Source: Dastarcus helophoroides (taxonomy: Eukaryota > Arthropoda > Insecta > Coleoptera > Bothrideridae). From it: DNA of 64,000 nt. The notes below the pieces were generated by a model. The model was not told the DNA's origin, did not search any database, and saw nothing but the letters and a program-made list of their open reading frames with translations. Of the stretch, positions 57,271 to 64,000 are shown piece after piece. The translations under genes and the position numbers were made by a program. The stretch covers positions 20,476,934 through 20,540,933 of the forward strand of contig CM053330.1 in the NCBI GenBank assembly GCA_028583605.1. Direction: 5' to 3'. The stretch's first letter is position 1. Each line of letters opens with the position of its first letter.

Positions 57271-58960
57271 CAGTGAAATCTCCCATAACACACCTCTAAT
57301 GAGCGGACAACTGTAGCGGACAGTTTTGCATAGTCCGGAACTGCATAATAGGAAATTCCACATAAATAAGTCTCTATTAAGCGGACTTTCCCTTGAACAG
57401 ACGCGGACACGATGTTTTCATACAAAACGTTCAAAAGCTCTCTCTTAAGCGGACACAATATAATTACAATAACATTGCGAAAGTTGATATCTGCTCGGTA
57501 CTTCTCCAAATCCAGGTAATTTCTTGTCGGATCGTGTTACTACTACACAAATTTTCTTTAGTCATTTAGTTTCAAATTTTTGTGCCACATTAGTAGTTTA
57601 TACCATACATAAAGTACTAATAAAAATGTCTGATAAATGTCGTGTGTTAACTCTGAAAGGGAAAATTGACGTTGTGGATATATACAACAAAGAGAAAGTC
57701 AGTGCACGAGATTAGTCTAAACTTTTTAATATAGGAAAAACGCAAGCAGCTGGAATTAATAAAAACAGAAGTGAATTATTGAGCAAGTGGCAATCTAGTA
57801 TTAATACAGGCATAAATCGCAGTTTGTTTAAATTAATGAGTTTTGACATAGATAGACTTTCTTATAGTTGGTTTGTAAAAACAAGAAATAAAGGAATCCC
57901 CTTGTCAGGTAAATTTACAAATATACGTGGTATGTCGTTGTCTATTTTCTTCCCAAATTTGTAGGGTCTCTAGTAAGAGCTAAAGTAAAGGAGATTGCTA
58001 AGAGTTTGGGATACAAGAATTTCAGTGCGTCATCTGGGTGGCTGGATAAATTTCGTAAGCGGCATAGCTTTTAAAACCACATCTGGAGAAGCTGGAAGTG
58101 TTAATCCAGAAGATATGCAGTTTTTAAAATAAAGTGCCTTCTCTGTTAAAGGATTATTCTCCAAGAGATATATTTAATGTAAACGAAACAGGTCTTTTTT
58201 TTGAGCTTTACCGGACAAGACATTAACGTTTAAAAGGGAAAAATGTATGGTGGAAGGATGGCTAAAGAAAGACTTAAGATAGTGCATTGTGTAAATATGG
58301 CTGGCGAGAAAGAAAAATTATTAGACACAAAAGCCAAGAGCATTTAAAAATATCAATGTGAACCAATTACCTTTTATATGGAAAAGTAATAAAAAGCTTG
58401 GATAACGGTTACTATAATGGACGAATGGCTTATGAGATTTGATACAAGAATGAACGCAGAAAACAAAAAAAATTACTATTTTTGGAATGCCTGTTCTCAC
58501 CTTAGGACATTGCGCTAAAAAATATTCAGTTGGTTTTTGTGCCTCAAAATTGTACGTCAGTTGTTTAACCCCTAGATCAAGGCACTATCCAAAATTTTAA
58601 AGCATTGTATAGAACAATTTTGGTTAAAAATCTATTGTCAAAAGTGGAATCTGCAGATAGCCAAATCTCTAAATATACTAGATGGGGTGCATTTTCTTAA
58701 AGCTGCTTGGCAGAAAGTTACATCAGAAACAGATCAAAATTGTTTTTCTAAAGCAGGATTCTTATTTAAAGAAAACCCAAGAATCATAGATCTCAACAAT
58801 GATTTCGCAGCAAAAGATAATTTACCTTTGTCTATCTTATGTGACATATATAAAACCTCTAAAGCAATGGGCATTGAATGCAAAATGTTTTTATTGATTA
58901 TTCATAAAAAAATAAATAACATTTTGGATACAAAAGAATATTTTTATTCTCATTTTTGAT
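57271..58960 (+). mobile_element. Pogo/Tigger-like transposon, 3' end not found
   Basis: The left end 'cagtgaaatctcccataaca' at 57271 follows TA. The word agcggac occurs four times in the subterminal region (57302-57308, 57315-57321, 57380-57386, 57448-57454). The coding part ends at 58958 and no inverted terminus follows, so the right end is deleted or too diverged. Confidence 0.8.
57626..58958 (+). pseudogene. Tigger-type transposase (CENP-B-like DNA-binding plus DDE), broken
   Basis: It starts MSDKCRVLTLKGKIDVVDIY (Psq/CENP-B HTH), then a TAG at 57713, SKLFNIGKTQAAGINKNRSE (recognition helix of the first HTH), SKWQSSINTG, GIPLSG, AKVKEIAKSLGYKNFSASSG and WLDKFRKRHS (second HTH). The DDE region begins YSPRDIFNVNETGLFF, and continues with LPDKTLTF and later ILDGVHFLKAAWQKVTSETD, QNCFSKAGF and a C-terminal helix. 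It has many stops and frameshifts. The first catalytic Asp (relatives: N-x-D-E-T-G-L) is Asn here, codon AAC at 58182-58184. Family members bind and move their own inverted ends at TA sites. It resembles no host CENP-B gene more than a transposon because of the adjacent terminal repeat. Confidence 0.88.
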
Positions 58961-59680
58961 ATAAACTTTTTAAACAAATTAACTTGTTCAAAGTGTATAA
59001 TTGAAAACTACTGACAAATTTTATCTCGGTAATACTAATTTAAAAAAAGATCGGATCCACAATCTTCTCTTTTTTTTCTTTAACTTTTCCTTTAAAACAA
59101 TATAAGCCGCTGCGACGCAAATGAGTTCGTCAGCCATTCTTGCCCGATTGTGTATCCGGTCTGCGAAACAAATTAATTTTTTTTTATGGGCCATACTGTT
59201 GCAGGCAATATTGCCGAAATATATATTGCCGAGCCATACACGGCATTAAAATGTTTTCATGATGGCTAGGCTACAGTTGCCAATATTGCAGCTACATATT
59301 GCAGTAAAAATGTTGCCCGTTTAGAAGCCCCTTAATAAACCATAGGTTTAGGGTGAATTCAATGAATTGTTTTACTTTGTTGTTGTCGAGAAATAATCGA
59401 CAATGAAAGAAGGTTTTGTTCGTGCTGACTCCAAAAATTTACCGAAAGTGGATGTAGCAATGATCATGGATTTTCTTATTTTTTCAAATAATCCACTATA
59501 TACCAGTGCTAAGCAAAGCTTTCAAAGTAAATAGACTATTTCACTATTTTCTTAGACATTTTTAAACTGATTATACTTACATAAATAAATAGTTAGCTTG
59601 AAATTATGAAGAAGTATTACTATATACGAAAAATATTATTGTTAAATTTTTTAAGAGTTGAAAATGGAAGGTCTAATATA
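58961..59680. other. No recognisable gene
   Basis: A patch at 59200-59330 repeats the word 'atattgc' several times ('gcaatattgccgaaatatat', 'ccaatattgcagctacatat'), which may be a short decayed tandem or palindromic repeat. Confidence 0.4.
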
Positions 59681-59984
59681 CCCTGTGTCCCAAGGTGAAG
59701 TACTGAAGAGGGGGGTTCTTTTTTATTTGTGGATTTACCAGAAAAAATCATTCTTTATAAAAGCTCCTGCTTGATCTTAGATCACAACATTAAAAAACAA
59801 CAATTTACTTTTCGCCATTTTTTTAAATTTTTAAATAATTGAACTCCCTGTACAAAAAATCTCTAAATAAATGTCATTTTCGGTGATTTAAGATTAAGCA
59901 GAAGTTTTTATAAAGAATGACTTTTTCTCACAAAACCACAAATAAAAAAAATCCCCCTTCAGTACTCTATCGTGGGGCACACTG
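59681..59984. mobile_element. Foldback MITE, complete (304 bp)
   Basis: 'ccctgtgtcccaaggtgaag' (59681) pairs with 'cagtactctatcgtggggca' to 'cactg' (59984); TA lies on both sides. The inner arms pair 'tcattctttataaaagctcc' with 'agaagtttttataaagaatg'. A one-arm copy occurs at 14378-14510. Confidence 0.85.
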
Positions 59985-62467
59985 TAGAATTAACAAAAAT
60001 CACCCCTGTGAGAAACGTTTTTAGTTTAATCAGTATTCTAAGCAATCCAAATTGATAAGTGTACAGTAATTGTTGTTTAAGAAATTGTTATGTATTTAGT
60101 TAGAGGTATAGTGATGTGACTGTTATGCAGTATGTCGATATCAATGTTTGGTTTTGAGGTTTTTTTATGTAAGAACGATTTATTTACAAAAATGTTATTT
60201 ATGTTTAAAGGCGATAAAAACTATTATTTATTTCTTTGTAAAATTAAATAATTTCGTGGCAGATCCGGAAGAACACGCATAGACGGCAAGAGACAGCAGT
60301 ATTTCTAGATTTAGGAACAATAAATTATTTATATGGGCAAACTTTTGCACTCATTTTTTGCTGGTTATTAGTTAGGGCAAAATAACGATGGTTTTCAACG
60401 GGGACAAGATTTGAAAAGTGCAGCGAAGTAGTGTTAACTGAAAGAGCACGGCAAAGAAAAGGCGATCCAGACTCCTATCATGTTTTATGACGTCACAGAT
60501 GTTTTCAGCGCCAAATCGAGACAAGGTAACAAATTTAAACTTCAAAGAACCATAAGTCAGCCATTTTTAAGAATATTTGCAAACAATTTTTTTGGTTGTT
60601 TTATAATTGTTAGAACAATAATTGAGCGTACTTGGAAAAAAATGGACACTTCCTAATTGCAAGTTCGTTTAAAAGGCGGTAAGCACTCAAAAGTTTTTAT
60701 TTTTAGTGCAGATTATTTTAGAGCACACTTTTCCTAATAAAAATTATGTCATTTTACCTAAATAACATTTGCAGTTATACAAGGTGATTAGCAAACGCAA
60801 AATGACACTGCTCTGAAAAAATCAAATGGTACACTGTAAATTATTGTCTTTTTCTGTTAACCAGCAGCAAATCTCTGCTTTGATATAAATGTCTGTGCAT
60901 CCAATTCTTATAGTTCAAGAGATACTTAATTTTAAATTAAAAAAATAAAATTCTCTAGATTTATTTCAATAAAATGCATTTTTTCCTAATTTTTTGGATT
61001 TAAACACAAACAATGTTGCTAAAATGCACTAATTTAACGCATTGTTTTAATTTTAATCCTATAAATTACAAATTTTCAAAAATATAAACTCTCCATTAGA
61101 AAATATGTTGGTCTTAATGTTATTAATATCTCTAAATTCTATGCATCTATGCTCTATGTTATCTCCACAGTTCACATTATTTAATAAAATAAGCGTAAAA
61201 CTAGTACCGGATACAACATTCCTTCATTCTAGTCAATTTTATGTTTGTTTTGTTCTAGAAACTTAACGAAACAAATCCATAAGTAAGAGTTGTATATTTT
61301 ACCTGTGGTTGATGAAATCGCGTTGGGGACGGGACAGGTTAAATGGTTTGTAAACTTTTTTGGAAATTGTTACAGTTAAGAAATAAATTTCCAACAACTT
61401 CAATCAGAGATGCATTTTAAATCCTCAAATATCGACATATTTATTTTTCAAATTTAATATAAAATAACTCAAACCATAAAAGCTAGACCACAAAAAAATA
61501 ATATACAGGGTGTCCTATTTAAATTCTTTGAAAAAAATTTAAATTTGCGTATGCTAATTACACTGTATAACTTTAAATGTTACCCGAGCTTCTCATTTAG
61601 ACTTAAATTTGATGAGTTTTCTAAATATCTCAAGAACTATTAGTTGCATGCCCCTATTGTTTGATGTCATTTAAATCGGCATTTTGTATTACATTCAAAT
61701 ATCTAAAAATATATAGTGTATTCTATTAAAAAATAAACAATTTTAGTGCATCACCTTGTATATGTTTATCATGTATAGTGAGAAATAATTTTAAAATGGT
61801 GGTAGTGTACCTTTGTATTAGAAAGATTTTTGTCATCAAAATAATTGTAGAAATTACAGGGCATTGCCCTAATAATGACTCACCCTTTAGGAAAGCCATA
61901 ATATAGAAACGGTTGTACATGGACATATGGCTACAGTCTAAATAGACTCAAGAGGGCCCAATTACTATAAAAAATCAATTTTTGATTTATCCTACCCAAA
62001 ATGCATATTTCTTTTTGCCATTATTATACCTTTTTCGACTACTGTATGCCGTGGTAATCGGTATTAGTGAACACTGAACATCAATATAATCTGTCGAATA
62101 TATTGACAGTTTTAACTATTGATATTTGATAATATCCACAACATCACAGTTCTTAGCAAATATGTGTCCAATTAAAATTATTAGAGGCTATTTAATTGTA
62201 CCTGAAAATGGTAATAATATTCACGCTTAAAAACGTTTACAACAAATTTAACAAACAAACAGATTTGAAATTTTTATTTGTCTCTCATAATTTCAGATTT
62301 ACACTTGAAAGATTATTTTTCATTTCAAATTTTAATCCAAGGGAGAAAAGTTAAAGGTTTTACAAAAAAAGCTGCAATTCATATTATTAATTATTAAAAA
62401 AGTATCGATTTTTATATTTTTTGGGACATTCGCTAGAAACTCTGCCCAAGCTAGAATGTTCGATATA
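59985..62467. other. AT-rich interval with decayed element ends, no gene
   Basis: 'tacaaggtgattagcaaac' (about 60778), 'tacagggtgtcctatttaa' (61504) and 'gcatcaccttgtatatg' (61748) are further transposon-end-like words. The 61504-61763 pair is inverted in orientation but I could not pair the arms beyond the ends. Confidence 0.4.
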
Positions 62468-63985
62468 CAGTGTGTCCCAATAGACGTGAGATAACGTGGG
62501 TAGCTTCGTTATTACTGAAGATAGAAAGTCGGGTAAATGGACAAAGTAGTGCCGAATTTTATTCCCATTAACATGCCATTCAGAAAACAATTGAATACCG
62601 CCTTGTTTAAATTTTATGAAGAAAAATCGGAAAAACTTCATTTATTAAAATCTTCTGTAACTTCTTTATTTGTAGTCTGAATGACAAAAACTAAAATTGT
62701 TTTTGTTTCATCTTCAAAACGCTTTCCAGTGGCGTAGCTAATTGTTTTTTGTGTTAAATAATTCCTGAAAAAATTAAGGAAAATTTATTTTTTCTTCTGG
62801 ACAACATTTTCTGAGTAATTTGATATGTCACAAGTCATATGTCAAAAGTGAAACATAGGAGTCGTTACAATGTTTATGTTATATTTTTTAAATTAGAAGG
62901 CCATGAAAAAACAATAATGATAACAAAGGAAGTCGTAATGTAATACATGATATTGTAAGAATCTACTTATTAACATTTGAAAATAAAATTGGAAATAAAC
63001 GTAACTAAACTGAAGAAATGAACACTGCAAAATATTATAAAAAATATTCAAATATATTAATTTTAGTTCTAAATACATATTTTGTGAAACTTTTAATAAT
63101 TTTGGACAATGTTCTTGTGCCAATAGAGAGAAAACTTAAATTCTACAGATATTTCCCATTATTAAAATTTTTGATATCGATATATTTTTTTACAAACTCG
63201 AAATAAATTGAAGATAATTAATTATCGACATTCAAAAGAGCATCAATTATTAAACTGCCTGAACAACTTACTACACATTAAGTCCAACACCTTAAAGTTT
63301 AAATTTATTTAGTTTATTAAAATCAAGTTATAGATACGCATCCGAACGAATATTTATTTATGTTTATTAGTTATTATTGCATTTTATACATTTTTAAGGC
63401 CCCCTTTGTTTTTACATGGCCTACTATTTGCAAAAATAATATAAGTACGGTTTTTTTTTATTACGATGCTTATGTATCGCTTTTGACATATGACATGTGA
63501 CATCAAATTATTCAGCAAATTTTGGCAAATCCGAAAAGGAAATAATACAATATAGCGTTTATGAGAAAAATCAAAGTTGCCATAATTTTCTCAGAAATTA
63601 TTTGACACAAAAAACAATTTGCTACGCCACTGGTATGCCTTTTGGAGAAAAAACATAAATAATTTTCAGTTTTCGTCAATCAAACTACAAATAAAGAAGT
63701 CACATCAGTTTTTAAAAAATGACGTTTTTCACGTTTTGAAGATGAAATAAAAATAATTTTAGTTTTTGTCATTTAGACTACAAATAAAGAAGTTACAGAA
63801 GATTTTAATAAATAAAGTTTTTCCCTTTTTTCTTAATAAAATATAAACAAGAAGGTATTCAATTAGTTTCTTTATGACATGGTAATGGGCATGAAATTCC
63901 GCACTACTTTGTTCATTTAACTGACTTTATATCTCCAATAATAACGAAGTTACCCATGTTATCCCACGTCTACTGGAACACACTG
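62468..63985. mobile_element. Complete foldback element of the 'acagtgtgtccca' family (1.5 kb)
   Basis: 'cagtgtgtcccaatagacgt' (62468) pairs with 'acgtctactggaacacactg' (ending 63985), TA on both sides. The arms are long, about 470 bp, pairing 'gccgaattttattcccatta' with 'atgggcatgaaattccgcac' and 'gtggcgtagctaattgtttt' with 'aacaatttgctacgccactg'. Single arms of the family occur at 12128, 18850 and 20527. The centre (about 62950-63480) has no coding potential. Confidence 0.9.
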
Positions 63986-64000
63986 TATTGTGATAACGAA

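Noticed and set aside
57626..58958. A domesticated CENP-B-like host gene
   Set aside because: Multiple stops and frameshifts, a lost catalytic Asp and an adjacent terminal repeat show a dead transposon.
61311..61370. Possible upstream receptor exon ending at 'ccacag|gtaaaa' on the minus strand
   Set aside because: None of the frames gives a transmembrane segment or the expected Cys before the TM3 exon.

Overview
The window looks like one stretch of a large, AT-rich, repeat-loaded insect nuclear genome. A beetle is my best guess, from the dense 'tacagggtg'-ended foldback elements and the mix of Tc1/mariner, pogo/Tigger, Penelope-like, RTE-like and PIF/Harbinger-like remnants; this is inference, since no marker gene fixes the order. 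There is no bacterial-style gene organisation, no operon, no CRISPR array and no intact long ORF.

The only host gene I can support is a class A neuropeptide GPCR on the minus strand, seen as two consecutive exons: 28983-28836 (TM3, DRWYAICFPLKFKST motif, start of TM4) and 18323-18096 (ECL2 and TM5). Both have proper AG/GT splice sites and compatible phases, and they are separated by a 10.5-kb intron. The sequence is orexin/allatotropin-receptor-like. I could not find exons for TM1-2 (expected above 28983) or TM6-7 (expected below 18096), so most of the window is probably intron or flank of this gene.

Layout. 1-3 kb: an arm of a foldback element and a decayed Penelope-like retroelement (RT with YVDD, GIY-YIG endonuclease, a hammerhead-like motif at its tail). 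2.8-7.3 kb: a nest in which a hairpin-bearing repeat (family C) is interrupted by a PIF/Harbinger-like element with TTA target duplications, itself interrupted by a 3.1-kb unclassified element (copy A). 7.5-10 kb: a ~130-bp tandem repeat split by nested foldbacks. 11-16 kb: a LINE tail, transposase tail and foldbacks. 18-29 kb: the GPCR exons with a mariner, a YqaJ-type nuclease pseudogene and nested foldbacks in the intron. 30-37.4 kb: a nested foldback and copy B of the 3.1-kb element, inverted relative to copy A and itself loaded with insertions. 39-40.5 kb: a complete but dead Tc1-like element. 42-50 kb: family C copies, hairpins and a relatively GC/CT-rich non-repetitive block at about 45.5-47.5 kb. 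50-64 kb: a GC-rich hairpin MITE, a tRNA-derived SINE, a Tigger-like element with a lost catalytic Asp, and a 1.5-kb foldback at the right edge.

The most distinctive signals are the pervasive nesting of foldback elements inside foldback elements, the 3.1-kb element of unknown class in inverted copies flanking both GPCR exons, and the YqaJ/lambda-exonuclease-like pseudogene in which the catalytic Glu position reads Lys. I see no convincing undescribed functional system; the novelty is in transposon architecture.
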